Below are positions 32,180 to 41,100 of a DNA stretch of 64,000 nt, one piece after another. Source of the DNA: Mycetocola spongiae. GTDB lineage: Bacteria; Actinomycetota; Actinomycetes; Actinomycetales; Microbacteriaceae. Position numbers and translations under genes: made by a program. The DNA lies in the NCBI RefSeq assembly GCF_020424085.1, contig NZ_CP080203.1:2356001-2420000 (forward strand), given 5' to 3'. The notes beneath the pieces are model-generated. The model saw only the letters and a program-made list of their open reading frames with translations. It was not told the DNA's origin and did no database searches. Each line of letters starts with the position of its first letter. Position 1 is the stretch's first letter.

Positions 32180-34588
32180 ATGCGTATCGTTGTCACCGGG
32201 CTGGGCCTGCGCTCGGCCGCGGGTATGAACCTCGCCGAGAGCCGGGAAACCATCTTCGCCGGTGTCTCCAATATTGGGCCCACCGATATTGTGCCCACCG
32301 ATCAGCTCATCTCCGGCATGTCCGGCCAGGTGCGCGGCATGGTCGAGGAGGGGGAGCCGAGCTCCTCCCGCGGCTATCTGGATCGCTGTAACCGGCTTGC
32401 ACTCGCGGGTGCCGTGGAGGCGCTTGAGGGCAGCGGCCTGGACCGCGCGAGCCTGGACCCCACCCGGATCGGCCTGTCCGTGGGAACCGCCCTGGGCGGG
32501 GCCCGCAGCGGTGAGTCCTTCCACCGGCAGTGGATCGAGGGCGGCCTGCGCCGCGCCAACGGCGGGCTGCTGCGGCAGTATCCGCTGCACGCGGTGGCCG
32601 ATTTCCTCGCCGCCGAACTGGAACTGAGCGGGCCGCGCAGCGTGCAGTCCAATGCCTGCGCCGCGGGAACCGTGGCCATCGGCTACGGCGTGGAGCTGCT
32701 GCTCTCGGGCCAGGCCGATGTGATGGTCGCCGGCGGCGTGGACCCGCTCGCCTATTTCTCCTTCGGCGGATTCTCCTGCCTGGGCGCCCTTGACCCCGAA
32801 CACTGCGCGCCGTATAGCCGCAGCTCGGGGCTGAACCTCGGCGAGGGATCGGGCTTCCTGATCCTGGAGCGCGAGGAGGACGCCCTCGCCCGCGGCGCGA
32901 AGATTCACGCCGTGGTGGCCGGTTATGGCCTGAGCGCCGATGCGCATCACGCAACCGCCCCGGATATCACGGGCCGCGGCGCCGTGCGCGCGATGACCTC
33001 GGCCGCCAATATGGCCGGGATCACGCTGGACGATATCGACTATATTAACGGCCACGGCACGGGCACCCCGGCCAATGACGCCGCGGAGACGCGCGTGGCC
33101 CGCCAGTTTGTGGAGGGTGCGCTGGGCAATGCCCGGATGCTCCCGATCAGCTCCACCAAGTCGATGGTGGGTCATACGCTCGGCGCCGCCGGGGCCATCG
33201 AGGCCGTGATCACGGTGCTCGCGCTGGAAAACGGCGAGCTGCCGCCCACGCGCATCGCCGATCCCGCGGATGTGCCCGCGGACCTGGATATCGTCACCGA
33301 GGGTCGCCCCGCGGATATCCGGAACGCATTCTCCAACTCCTTCGCCTTCGGCGGTAATAACGCCTCGCTGCTGTTGCAGCGCTATCGCCCGCTCGAGGAG
33401 CCCTCCGCGCCGATCGAGGATATCCCGGTGGTCATCACCGGAATCGGCGCGATTGCCGGAAGCGCCGCGACCACCGAGGACGTGCGCGAGGCCCTGAGTA
33501 GCGCCACCCCCGCCTATGGCGAGATGACCGTGGACGTGGAGGAATACGGCCACCTGCCCGTGGCCGAGATCCCCGAGGGCAACCTGAAGCGCGGCATTAA
33601 CCCCGCGCAGCTGCGCCGCATGGACACGCTGGGTCGCCGCGCCGCGGTGGCCACCGCGCAGCTCATCCGCGAGCGCGGGCTCACCCGCGAGCAGCTCGCC
33701 GAGACCGGGCTGATTTTTGCCACGGGTATCGGCCCGCTGTCCACCGTGGAGGCCTTTGAGCGCGACCTGATCCTCAACGGCACGGGTAATACCCGCCTCT
33801 TCCCCAATACCGTGATGAACGCGGCGGGCGGACACGTGGCGCTGCTGAATAAGATCCAGGGCCCCACGGCCACGATCTGCTGCGGCAATACCGGGGGAAT
33901 CACCGCGCTGCACTTCGCCGAGAGCCTGATCCGTCGCGGCCGCGCCGAGCGCATCATCGTGCTCTCGGCCGATGAGGCCCCGCGCGCGATGCTCGCCGGT
34001 TATGCCCGCATCCCGGGCTATCTGGCGCGCAGCGTCTCGGCACCGTTCACCGGCCAGGGCCGCCTGATCGGCGGGGCCGCCGTGGCGATCCTGCTTGAGC
34101 GCGAGGACCTCGTGGAGCCGGACGCCGTGCGCGGCCGCATCTCGGGTTATGGCCTGACCGGGGATACCAGCGGTCACGGCCGGATCGCGCAGGACCCGAC
34201 CGGCTGGTCGCGCTCCTTTGAGCTGGGCATGGCCGAGGCCGGGATCACCCCGGAAGCGGTGGATGTGGTCATCGCCTCGGCCTGTGGCCTGCCCAAGATC
34301 GACGATGTGGAATCCGCCGCGCTCACCCGCGCCGGGCTCGGCGATCGCCCCCTGCTGGCCCCCAAGGGCATCGTGGGCGATGCCGGTGCCTCGGCCGGGC
34401 TGCTGGGTGTGGCCCAGGCGATCTGGATGGCCGAGGAGGGACGCATTCACGGCAACGCCGGCGAACGCGGCACCGCCCCCGAGGGCTTCCTGGGTGCCGA
34501 GGGTCGCGCGGGCTCCGTGCATAACACCCTCGTGTCCAGCTATGAGGTGGGTGGCAGCTTCCAGTCGGTACTGGTCTCCACCCCCTGA
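32180..34588 (+). CDS. cylI: Ketosynthase fused to chain-length-factor-like domain, CylI-like
   Basis: An 802-residue protein with two ketosynthase-fold halves. Residues about 1-405 form a full KS: Cys160 in SNACAAGT, His292 in NGHGTGTPAND, Lys and His332 in STKSMVGHTLGAAGA, and NSFAFGGNNAS. Residues about 415-802 repeat the fold but lack the catalytic residues. The active Cys position is Asn570 in CCGNTGG, the first His region reads ASACGLPKIDD, and the second His is Asp in PKGIVGDAGASAG. That is the pattern of a chain-length factor, which pairs with KS in type II polyketide and aryl-polyene systems. The fusion should set the length of the polyene. CylI is the corresponding ketosynthase of the streptococcal locus. 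It follows cylF by nine bases. Confidence 0.88.
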   Translation: MRIVVTGLGLRSAAGMNLAESRETIFAGVSNIGPTDIVPTDQLISGMSGQVRGMVEEGEPSSSRGYLDRCNRLALAGAVEALEGSGLDRASLDPTRIGLSVGTALGGARSGESFHRQWIEGGLRRANGGLLRQYPLHAVADFLAAELELSGPRSVQSNACAAGTVAIGYGVELLLSGQADVMVAGGVDPLAYFSFGGFSCLGALDPEHCAPYSRSSGLNLGEGSGFLILEREEDALARGAKIHAVVAGYGLSADAHHATAPDITGRGAVRAMTSAANMAGITLDDIDYINGHGTGTPANDAAETRVARQFVEGALGNARMLPISSTKSMVGHTLGAAGAIEAVITVLALENGELPPTRIADPADVPADLDIVTEGRPADIRNAFSNSFAFGGNNASLLLQRYRPLEEPSAPIEDIPVVITGIGAIAGSAATTEDVREALSSATPAYGEMTVDVEEYGHLPVAEIPEGNLKRGINPAQLRRMDTLGRRAAVATAQLIRERGLTREQLAETGLIFATGIGPLSTVEAFERDLILNGTGNTRLFPNTVMNAAGGHVALLNKIQGPTATICCGNTGGITALHFAESLIRRGRAERIIVLSADEAPRAMLAGYARIPGYLARSVSAPFTGQGRLIGGAAVAILLEREDLVEPDAVRGRISGYGLTGDTSGHGRIAQDPTGWSRSFELGMAEAGITPEAVDVVIASACGLPKIDDVESAALTRAGLGDRPLLAPKGIVGDAGASAGLLGVAQAIWMAEEGRIHGNAGERGTAPEGFLGAEGRAGSVHNTLVSSYEVGGSFQSVLVSTP

Positions 34589-34602
34589 GCCGCGGGGTCC
34601 CG

Positions 34603-35160
34603 GTGATTGACCTCTGGGTCTGGTCCGCGGGGGCGGGCGGGCGCGATGATTTCTCGCGTCCCCGCTCGCCCTCGGGCCGGGCCGGGCTGCGCCGGATCGC
34701 GGCGGCCGAGCCGTGCGCGGGCGGCAGCGGCGGCTGCGTGATTGCCGCTGCCCCGTATCGCTGTGAGCGCTGCGGGGATCGCTGGTCGGTCTCGCATACC
34801 GGCGCCATGATCGCCGTGGCGCGCGCCGCACTCCCCGTCGGGGTGGATATCGAAACGCGGCGCGAGCGGCCCGCGGCCTTTGCCCTATTACAGAGGCTCA
34901 CGGGAACCCGGGTGCGCGATATCGAGCGTTGGACGCAGTGCGAGGCGCTGCTCAAGGCCCGCGGGCAGGCCCATCGCCGCCCGGGCCCGGGGGATCTGCC
35001 GCTGCTGCCCGAGTGGGTGCCCGGCTGGCAGCCCTCCTCCGATCGGGCATGGTGGGTGCATACCGATCCCGGTGCCGAGCTGATCGTCTCGGTCGCGGTG
35101 GCCTCCGGCGCGGGCCCGGCCCCCCGGCTGCGCCTTCGGGGGATGCCCGTCCCTGATTAG
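34603..35160 (+). CDS. cylK: 4'-Phosphopantetheinyl transferase, CylK-like
   Basis: A compact 185-residue Sfp-type PPTase that should convert the apo-ACP of this locus to its active form using CoA. Motifs are RWSVSHTGAMIAVA, VGVDIETR (metal-binding Asp and Glu) and RWTQCEALLKARG, the WxxxEAxxK signature. The N-terminal part, with YRCERCGDRW, is short, and the C-terminal part diverges. GTG 34603 lies 14 bp after the ketosynthase stop. CylK is the PPTase-like protein at the end of the streptococcal locus. The glycosyltransferase gene cylJ that precedes cylK in Streptococcus is absent here. Confidence 0.82.
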   Translation: MIDLWVWSAGAGGRDDFSRPRSPSGRAGLRRIAAAEPCAGGSGGCVIAAAPYRCERCGDRWSVSHTGAMIAVARAALPVGVDIETRRERPAAFALLQRLTGTRVRDIERWTQCEALLKARGQAHRRPGPGDLPLLPEWVPGWQPSSDRAWWVHTDPGAELIVSVAVASGAGPAPRLRLRGMPVPD

Positions 35161-35169
35161 GATGGCACT

Positions 35170-36567
35170 ATGAATGATCCCGCGCTCCCCGCCCGCACCC
35201 TCGCGGTGCTGCTCGGGGAATGGCGCGGCTCCGGCATCGCCTATCGCGCGCTGGCCGACCGGATTCGGCTGCTGATCCTCGATGGCCGGGTTCCCTCGGG
35301 CACCCGGCTCCCGGCCGAGCGCGAACTCGCCGAGCGGCTTCACCTCAGCCGCGCCACGATCAGCGCGGCCTATCGGGACCTGCGCGAGCGCGGCGTCCTG
35401 GAATCGGTGCGCGGCTCGGGCAGCGTGGCCCGCATCAACCCCGCGCGGCTCGCGCGCGAACCCGGCGGCCGCCCGGTGCTGCTGGACCTCGCGCGCGCCT
35501 CGCTTCCCGCGGCCCCGCAGCTGCCCGAGGCCGCGCTCGCCGCGGCGCGGGCCCTGCCGCGCTATTTGGACGCCGATTCGGACCCGGTGGGTCTGCCCGA
35601 GCTGCGCGCCGCGATAGCCGCGCGCTATGTGGCCGCGGGCCTGCCCACCAAACCCGATCAGATCATGGTGACCGTGGGCGCCCAGCATGCCATCGGTATG
35701 GTCACCCGGCTGCTGCTCGCGCGCGGCGACCGGGCGCTGATTGAACACCCCAGCTATCCCTATGCGCACGATACGATGCGCTCGCTCGGCGCGCGCGTGG
35801 TGGCCGTGCCGGTCACCGCCGAGGAGGGCTGGGATACCGCGGAGTTTGTGCGCACGCTGGAGCGCACAAGCCCCGCGCTGGCCTATCTGATGCCCGATTT
35901 TCATAATCCCACCGGCGCGAGCATGTCGCGCGAGACGCGGCAGGCAGTATGCGCCGCCTCGGCCCGGCAGGGCACGGTACTGCTGATCGACGAGACCACC
36001 GCCGAGCTGAATATTGACCGCCCGGAACCGCCGCGCCCGTTTGCCGTGGATAACCTCTCCGGGGCCGAGATCATCACGGTGGGCACCGTGGGAAAAACCG
36101 TTTGGGGCGGAATCCGGCTGGGCTGGGTGCGCGCCGAGGCCGGGACCATCCGCCGCCTCGTGGCCGCGCGCTCGCGCTCGGACCTGGGCACCTCGATCCT
36201 GGAACAGCTCACGGTGCTGGAACTCTTCCGCGATTATGACGCGATTATCGCGCTGCGCGGCCGCCAGCTCGGTGATACCCGCGATGCCGTGGAATCCTTC
36301 CTGCCCGAGTGGCTTCCCGAGTGGAGCGTGCCGCATGTTCACGGCGGGCTGGCGATCTGGGTGGGCCTGGGCCGCCCCGAGAGTTCCCGGCTCACGCTCG
36401 CCGCGCGCCGGCATGGGCTGCTGCTCTCGGCGGGCCCCCGGTTTGGCGCGGACGGCGCCTTTGAGCGCTTCCTGCGGATCCCCATCACCTCCCCGCGCGA
36501 GGTCACGGAGACCGCGCTGCGCGCGCTCGCGGCCAGCTGGCGGGACCTGGAGGAGGGCGCGTCCTAG
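35170..36567 (+). CDS. MocR-type (GntR-aminotransferase) PLP-dependent regulator
   Basis: A 465-residue regulator. Residues about 15-90 are a GntR winged helix: LADRIRLLILDGRVPSGTRLPAE, LHLSRATISAAYRDLRERG and SVRGSGSVA. The rest is a type I aminotransferase fold with VGAQHAIGMV, PDFHNPTG, and the PLP-binding Lys309 in TVGKTVWGGIRLGWV. Such MocR proteins use PLP, often as a sensor of PLP itself or of an amino compound, to control nearby genes. It is the last gene of the polyene operon, nine bases after the PPTase, so it is likely autoregulated and may control the cluster. It is not part of the streptococcal cyl locus, where CovRS controls expression. Confidence 0.9.
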   Translation: MNDPALPARTLAVLLGEWRGSGIAYRALADRIRLLILDGRVPSGTRLPAERELAERLHLSRATISAAYRDLRERGVLESVRGSGSVARINPARLAREPGGRPVLLDLARASLPAAPQLPEAALAAARALPRYLDADSDPVGLPELRAAIAARYVAAGLPTKPDQIMVTVGAQHAIGMVTRLLLARGDRALIEHPSYPYAHDTMRSLGARVVAVPVTAEEGWDTAEFVRTLERTSPALAYLMPDFHNPTGASMSRETRQAVCAASARQGTVLLIDETTAELNIDRPEPPRPFAVDNLSGAEIITVGTVGKTVWGGIRLGWVRAEAGTIRRLVAARSRSDLGTSILEQLTVLELFRDYDAIIALRGRQLGDTRDAVESFLPEWLPEWSVPHVHGGLAIWVGLGRPESSRLTLAARRHGLLLSAGPRFGADGAFERFLRIPITSPREVTETALRALAASWRDLEEGAS

Positions 36568-36713
36568 CGGGCCCCACCACATCGCATAACACGCCGAAGC
36601 CCAATCCCGGTCGGATAGCGCTCGTATTTCGACGTGACATGGAAGAATGGCCGACAGGCAACGTTTTTTCGCGGGGCCCACCCGCCCCGCGATACCAACA
36701 CTCAGGGAGAACC

Positions 36714-39700
36714 GTGCATCAGCTCGCCGTGCTCAGCATGAAAAACCGTGCGCTCATTGCCCTCATCACGGTGGTGGCCGCGCTCTTCGGCGGGCTCGCC
36801 ATGACCTCCCTGAAGCAGGAGCTCGCGCCGAGCGTGCAATTCCCGCAGCTGGTGATCCTCACGAGCTATCCCGGCGCGGCACCCGAGGTCGTGAATAACG
36901 ACCTCTCCACGCCGATCGAGACGGCCATTCAGGGCGTCCCCGGCCTCGAGAGCACCGCAACCACCTCCAATACCAATGTCTCGATGGTCACGGCGAAGTT
37001 CCGCTATGGCACCGATCTGGCCACCGCCGAACAGAAGATCACGCAGGCCGTAAACCGGATTAAGTCCTCGCTGCCCGATAACAGCGATCCGCAGGTGATC
37101 TCCGGGAGCTTTGATGACCTGCCCGTGATCCAGATCTCCGCGACCGGCGGGGGCAGCGCCGATGAGCTGGCCAACCTCCTGCGCCGCGATGCCGTGCCCG
37201 ATCTCTCCGATCTGGAGGGCGTGCGCGAGGCGGCCCTGGTGGGCGCCCCGCAGCAGCGCATCACGATCACCCCGAACCCCGAGGCGCTCGCCGCCCAGGG
37301 CCTGAGCCTGGCGATCTTCGCCGATACCCTGAAACAAAACGGTGTGCTGCTGCCCGCGGGTGAGATCACCGAGGGTGACCACACGTTCTCGGTGCAGGCC
37401 GGAAGCCAGCTCGGCAGCGTGGAGGATATCCAGGCGCTGCCCGTGGTGGCCACCACCCCCACCGATCCCGCGGCCCCCGTGGTCACGCTTGGCAGCCTCG
37501 CAACCGTGGTGCAGGGCAATGATCCCACCACGTCGATCTCGCGCGTGGACGGCAAGGATGCCATCACGATCGCCGTGACCAAAACCCCCGATGCCAATAC
37601 CGTGGCGGTATCGCAGGCAGTGCGCGATCTGCTGCCCCAGATCGAAAAGAACCTCGGCTCCGGCGTGAGCCTCACCGTGGTCTTTGACCAGGCACCGTTT
37701 ATCGAGCAGTCCATCGAGGCGCTGTCCACCGAGGGCCTGCTGGGCCTGGTCTTTGCGGTCCTGGTGATCCTGCTGTTCCTGATGGATGTGCGGGCCACGC
37801 TGGTCACGGCCATCTCGATCCCCACCTCGGTACTGATCACGTTTATTGGCCTGCAGGTCTCGGGCTATACCCTCAATATTTTGACGCTCGGCGCGCTGAC
37901 GATTGCAATCGGCCGGGTCGTGGACGACTCGATCGTGGTGATTGAAAATATTAAGCGCCACCTCCAGGCCGCCACCGATCGGTCACCGGCGGGCCGCGTG
38001 ATCTCGATCCTCACCGCCGTGCGCGAGGTGGCCGGGGCCATCACCGCCTCCACGATCACCACGGTTGCGGTCTTCCTCCCGCTGGCATTTGTGGGCGATA
38101 TGACCGGGGAGCTCTTCCGGCCGTTTGCGCTGACCGTGACGATTGCGCTGCTCGCCTCGCTGCTGGTGGCGCTGACCATCGTGCCGGTGCTCGCCTATTG
38201 GTTCCTGCGGGTGAAGGATAAAAAACCCGCCGAGCCCGCGGCGGTCCCGGCGGCCCCCGAGCCCGTCGTGGCCGCCGTGGCCGCGGAGGCCCCGGCCCCG
38301 CAGATCGTCAGCGAACGCTATACCCGCCCGCTGAATACGCGGCCCGCGGACCCGATCCTCACCGATACCGGGGCACTCGCGGTGGTCGGCGGCACCCGGC
38401 GTTCGCGCCGCGCCGGGGGCGAACTGCCCGATGAGCTGGATACCCCCACGCGCATGCAGCGCGCGTATCTGCCGATCATCGACTGGACGCTGCGCCACTC
38501 CGCGGCCACGCTGCTGATCGCGGTCCTGGTGCTCGGCGGCACGCTCGCGCTGGTGCCGTTTATGAAAACCAATTTCCTCGGCGCCTCGGGCCAGAACACG
38601 CTCAGCATCAGCCAGACGCTTGAGCAGGGTGCGAGCCTCGCGGCCCAGGATGCCGCGGCCAAGAAGGTCGAGGAGACCCTGCGCGGGATCGACGGCATCG
38701 AGACCGTGCAGGCCTCGATCGGGTCCAGCGGCAGCGCGCTCGCCGATGCCTTTAGCGGCGGCGGCTCGGGCCAGATCAGCTATTCGATCACAACGGATGA
38801 ATCGGCCGATCAGGAGGCGCTGCAGGACACTGTGCGCAAGCGCCTGGACGACCTCAAGGATGTGGGTGAGATCACCCTGGCCTCAAGCTCCGGTTTTGGC
38901 GCCTCAAGCGATGTGATCGTGCGCGTGCAGGCCCCGACCTCCGCCGAGCTGACCGAGGCCACCACGGCCATCCACCGCGCGATGGAGAAGCTCGACGGGG
39001 TATCCCAGGTGGAGGACTCGCTGGCCGAGTCGCGCCCCTATATCCAGGTGAAGGTTGACCGGGATGCCGCGGCGCGTGCCGGATATTCCGAGGTGGCGCT
39101 GGGCGGTCTTGTGGCCCAGGCGATGCGCCCCGGCCAGATCGGTTCCGTGGCGATTAACGAGACCAACCTGAATATCTATCTGGCCAGCGATAACCCGCCG
39201 GCCACCCTCGCCGAGGTGCGGGAGATCACCGTTCCCACGCTCACCGGGCCCGTGCGCCTGGATCAGCTGGCCAGCGTGGAGCAGGCCGATGGGCCGGCCA
39301 GCATCAGCACCGTGAAGGGCCAGCGCTCGGCAAATGTCACGGTCACCCCCGCGGGCGATGACCTGTCCCAGGTGAGCGCGGAGGTGCAGCAGGCGATCAC
39401 CGATACCGCGGTGCCCGCGGCCGCAAACGTGACCCTGGGCGGCGTGAGCGCCGATCAGGCCACGGCCTTCCGCCAGCTGGGGCTCGCGATGCTCGCGGCA
39501 ATCCTGATCGTATATATCGTGATGGTGGCCACGTTCCGCTCGCTGCGTCAGCCGCTGCTGCTGCTGGTCTCGGTGCCGTTTGCGGCCACGGGTGCGATTG
39601 GCCTGCAGGTGGCCACGGGTGTTCCGCTCGGGGTGCCCTCGCTGATCGGTGTGCTGATGCTGGTGGGAATCGTGGTGACCAATGCGATTGTGCTGGTGGA

Positions 39701-40001
39701 CCTCGTGAACCAGTATCGGGCCCGCGGCATGGACGTGATCTCGGCCGTGCGGCACGGGTCGGCGCGACGGTTGCGCCCGATCCTGATGACCGCGCTCGCC
39801 ACGATCTTTGCCCTGATCCCGATGGCGCTGGGCATCACCGGCCACGGCGGCTTTATCTCGCAGCCCCTCGCGATCGTGGTGATCGGCGGCCTGATCTCCT
39901 CCACCGTACTCACCCTGATCGTCCTGCCCTCGCTCTATAACCTCGTGGAGGGTGCGCGCGAGCGGCGCGAGGCGAAACGGGCGGCGAAGGCCGCGGCCTA
40001 G
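36714..40001 (+). CDS. RND (AcrB/HAE1-like) efflux transporter
   Basis: A 1095-residue RND transporter with twelve predicted helices in the usual 1+5 / 1+5 arrangement. The N-terminus MKNRALIALITVVAALFGG, the porter-domain LKQELAPSVQFPQL and GLESTATTSN, TM4 AIGRVVDDSIVVIENI with the proton-relay Asp pair, and the C-terminal GIVVTNAIVLVDLVNQ are all typical. A variable cytoplasmic insert with Ala/Pro-rich sequence lies near residues 500-580. There is no membrane-fusion partner, as in the Bacillus SwrC type. GTG 36714 follows CAGGGAGA; an in-frame ATG at 36639 lacks a ribosome site. It starts 146 bp after the polyene operon on the same strand and could move a lipid or peptide product. Confidence 0.92.
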   Translation: MHQLAVLSMKNRALIALITVVAALFGGLAMTSLKQELAPSVQFPQLVILTSYPGAAPEVVNNDLSTPIETAIQGVPGLESTATTSNTNVSMVTAKFRYGTDLATAEQKITQAVNRIKSSLPDNSDPQVISGSFDDLPVIQISATGGGSADELANLLRRDAVPDLSDLEGVREAALVGAPQQRITITPNPEALAAQGLSLAIFADTLKQNGVLLPAGEITEGDHTFSVQAGSQLGSVEDIQALPVVATTPTDPAAPVVTLGSLATVVQGNDPTTSISRVDGKDAITIAVTKTPDANTVAVSQAVRDLLPQIEKNLGSGVSLTVVFDQAPFIEQSIEALSTEGLLGLVFAVLVILLFLMDVRATLVTAISIPTSVLITFIGLQVSGYTLNILTLGALTIAIGRVVDDSIVVIENIKRHLQAATDRSPAGRVISILTAVREVAGAITASTITTVAVFLPLAFVGDMTGELFRPFALTVTIALLASLLVALTIVPVLAYWFLRVKDKKPAEPAAVPAAPEPVVAAVAAEAPAPQIVSERYTRPLNTRPADPILTDTGALAVVGGTRRSRRAGGELPDELDTPTRMQRAYLPIIDWTLRHSAATLLIAVLVLGGTLALVPFMKTNFLGASGQNTLSISQTLEQGASLAAQDAAAKKVEETLRGIDGIETVQASIGSSGSALADAFSGGGSGQISYSITTDESADQEALQDTVRKRLDDLKDVGEITLASSSGFGASSDVIVRVQAPTSAELTEATTAIHRAMEKLDGVSQVEDSLAESRPYIQVKVDRDAAARAGYSEVALGGLVAQAMRPGQIGSVAINETNLNIYLASDNPPATLAEVREITVPTLTGPVRLDQLASVEQADGPASISTVKGQRSANVTVTPAGDDLSQVSAEVQQAITDTAVPAAANVTLGGVSADQATAFRQLGLAMLAAILIVYIVMVATFRSLRQPLLLLVSVPFAATGAIGLQVATGVPLGVPSLIGVLMLVGIVVTNAIVLVDLVNQYRARGMDVISAVRHGSARRLRPILMTALATIFALIPMALGITGHGGFISQPLAIVVIGGLISSTVLTLIVLPSLYNLVEGARERREAKRAAKAAA

Positions 40002-40033
40002 CCGCGATCCGGGCGGGCCCGGGGAAGACCACT

Positions 40034-40212
40034 ACGGTCTTTCCCGTTCCCGTTCCCGTTTCCGGGTGGGGTGGTATCGGCCGGGGGAGTCCGGCGCGGT
40101 CTTTCCGGTGCCTGTCTCGTTCCTGTTTCTGGGCGGGCCGCTATCGGCTGGGGGAGATCGGCGCGGTCTTTTCGGTGCCTGTCCCGTTCCGTTTCCAGGC
40201 GGGCGCTATCGG
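40034..40212. repeat. Imperfect 65-67-bp tandem repeats after dedA
   Basis: TATCGG followed by a G-rich run, GGCGCGGTCTTT, GGTGCCTGTC and a CGTTCC-TTTCC segment recurs, with starts at 40075, 40142 and 40207 (the last truncated), and a partial earlier copy at 40034-40072. The final copy start coincides with the dedA stop (CTATCGGCGC). The repeats fill the whole 204-bp gap between the RND and dedA genes, which converge here. Confidence 0.8.
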
Positions 40213-41000
40213 CGCAGGGGCTCCAGCTCGCCCGTATCGGCGGTATTTTCCACCCGCAGCTCCGCGCCGAGGGCAGCGATCTCGCGGTCGCGGATCTCCC
40301 GCGCCGTGGCCGCGTCCCCGGGGGCCCGGGTGGGTGCGGTCCCGGCCCGCTCGACGCGGCGGCGCCGGAGCGCGCGGCGGCCGCGGCCGATCAGGTCGAT
40401 GATCACGCCCAGAATCAGGGCGAGGGCGATGCCGATCGCCGCGCCAAAGAGGGGATTGCCGGCGGTGAGGTGCCCGGCCAGCACGCCGATGAGCACCGCA
40501 TGGGCCGACCAGAGCGCGCCCGCGACCAGGCTCAGCCCGGCGAAGCGGCGCGCGGGAAACCCGGTGGCGCCCGCGGTCATATTAATCGCGAGCCGCCCCA
40601 CGGGAATATAGCGTCCGCCGAGCACCAGCAGCGTGCCGCGGCGGGCCAGCCCGCGCCGCGCAAAGTCCAGCGCGGCCGCGACCCGCGCACCGCGCATCCA
40701 GGCGAAGCGTTCGGTGCCCACCCGGCGACCCAGCGCAAAGGCGATATTATCGCCCGCGGCCGCGCCGAGGGCCCCCGCGAGCAGGAGCAGCCAGAGATTG
40801 GGGGAGCCCGAGCTCATCGCGATCGCGGCCACCGCCACGAGCACGGTCTCGCCGGGAATCGGCGGGAAGAATCCGTCCACGAGCACCATGCCCAGGACGA
40901 TCAGATAGATCCACGGCGAGGTGGCCACGGCCAGGATGGCATCGGTGAGGAACTGCATAGGGTGGAGCCAATCGTTCGGCGGGGGCGTGCTGCGTCCCAT
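40206..41000 (-). CDS. DedA family membrane protein
   Basis: A 264-residue protein with about five or six hydrophobic segments and the DedA hallmarks VDGFFPPIPGETVLVAVAA, GDNIAFALGRRVG, and GRYIPVGRLAINMTAGATGF. DedA proteins are now linked to flipping of undecaprenyl phosphate or phospholipids, and to membrane-potential homeostasis. A charged cytoplasmic tail of about 50 residues follows. ATG 41000 is the longest start; ATG 40958 (MQFLTDA) would drop 14 residues. Neither has a good ribosome site. The 3' end adjoins the tandem repeats. Confidence 0.9.
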   Translation of the reverse strand: MGRSTPPPNDWLHPMQFLTDAILAVATSPWIYLIVLGMVLVDGFFPPIPGETVLVAVAAIAMSSGSPNLWLLLLAGALGAAAGDNIAFALGRRVGTERFAWMRGARVAAALDFARRGLARRGTLLVLGGRYIPVGRLAINMTAGATGFPARRFAGLSLVAGALWSAHAVLIGVLAGHLTAGNPLFGAAIGIALALILGVIIDLIGRGRRALRRRRVERAGTAPTRAPGDAATAREIRDREIAALGAELRVENTADTGELEPLRR

Positions 41001-41100
41001 AATCCACGTTAGGCACGCGCCGCGGGCCCGGCATCCCTCGCCCGGCTATACCCCTCACCCCACAGGATGACGTCTGTCCTGCCTCCGGGAGGAGGCCCCG

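Noticed and set aside
24811-36567. Aryl-polyene (APE/flexirubin) cluster as an alternative label for the polyene operon
   Set aside because: No aromatic ammonia-lyase, AMP ligase, second ACP or outer-membrane genes; the GNAT-headed 702-aa protein and GcvT-like gene instead match the cyl set.
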